From DHVE2 group archaeon (GTDB lineage Archaea; Thermoplasmatota; Thermoplasmata; Thermoplasmatales; Aciduliprofundaceae), in contig WAOZ01000090.1 of the NCBI GenBank assembly GCA_015520975.1, forward strand, positions 1 to 6,573: a stretch of 6,573 nucleotides of DNA, written 5' to 3'. Under the pieces are notes generated by a model. The model was given only the letters and a program-made list of their open reading frames with translations. It ran no database searches and was not told the DNA's origin. Made by a program: the position numbers and the translations under genes. Shown here one piece after another: positions 6,459 through 6,573 of the stretch (position 1 is the first letter of the stretch; each line of letters opens with the position of its first letter).

Positions 6459-6573
6459 ATGTGCAGGAAATTAGACATTTACAGGATAGTAAAGATAGGG
6501 GTGAGAGTGTTAAAGAGGGCGAGAATACCGCTTTACTGGAGCAAGTATTCACATAGGAACCACCAGCGGGTTC
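6459..6573 (+). CDS. N-terminal fragment of a putative insertion-sequence transposase (runs off the window)
   Basis: From ATG 6459 the frame is open for 38 codons to the window end. The peptide is strongly basic: it begins MCRKLDIYRIVKIGVRVL and continues through KRARIPLYW and SKYSHRNHQR. This resembles the opening of archaeal DDE (IS4/IS5-group) transposases, which commonly start with 'IYR.V...', a basic helix and then an 'IP.' segment before the conserved N-terminal region. That match is from memory of the pattern only. A GGAGA Shine-Dalgarno-like sequence sits at 6444-6448. The catalytic DDE residues would lie outside the window, and no terminal inverted repeat can be confirmed from one end. 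It could instead be an unrelated small basic protein. Confidence 0.45.
   Translation, partial: MCRKLDIYRIVKIGVRVLKRARIPLYWSKYSHRNHQRV

Noticed and set aside
6564..6573. GCGGGTTC at the window end, resembling the start of a tRNA T-arm
   Set aside because: The upstream 60 bases do not fold into plausible acceptor, D and anticodon arms, and they are better explained by the open reading frame.

Overview
The window looks archaeal, most likely euryarchaeal. It carries a recognisable archaeosine synthase (ArcS), an enzyme of archaeal tRNA modification, and a family B DNA polymerase whose closest remembered match is the Pfu/KOD type. Its promoter signals are TATA boxes at leaderless spacing. A Thermoplasmata or Aciduliprofundum-like source is possible, but that is only an impression. 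The DNA is nearly all coding, with tight junctions.

Layout: (1) bases 13-3105, plus strand, encode a 1030-residue cytoplasmic-looking protein. It has about thirteen tandem helical repeats of about 62 residues, then a beta-sandwich domain of CARDB-like appearance, a Glu/Pro-rich linker and a C-terminal C4HC3 RING/PHD-like zinc finger. Its reading frame is open to the window edge, and a TGATG junction suggests an upstream gene in the same operon. (2) Bases 3108-4616, plus strand, encode ArcS. It follows directly with a GTGA-type junction and is probably co-transcribed and translationally coupled. (3) Bases 6364-4613, minus strand, encode a 583-residue B-family DNA polymerase. Its polymerase motifs A, B and C are intact, but most of its proofreading exonuclease catalytic residues are replaced and it has no N-terminal domain. 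It meets arcS tail to tail with a 4-base overlap. (4) A 94-base divergent intergenic region holds a TATA-like element for the polymerase. (5) From base 6459 to the window end there is the start of a plus-strand ORF that resembles the N-terminus of an insertion-sequence transposase.

No functional pathway visibly links the genes. ArcS acts on tRNA position 15. The polymerase is a candidate non-proofreading, repair or translesion type enzyme. The repeat protein has no assigned function and is the most novel-looking item. I see no tRNA, rRNA, CRISPR array or complete mobile element.
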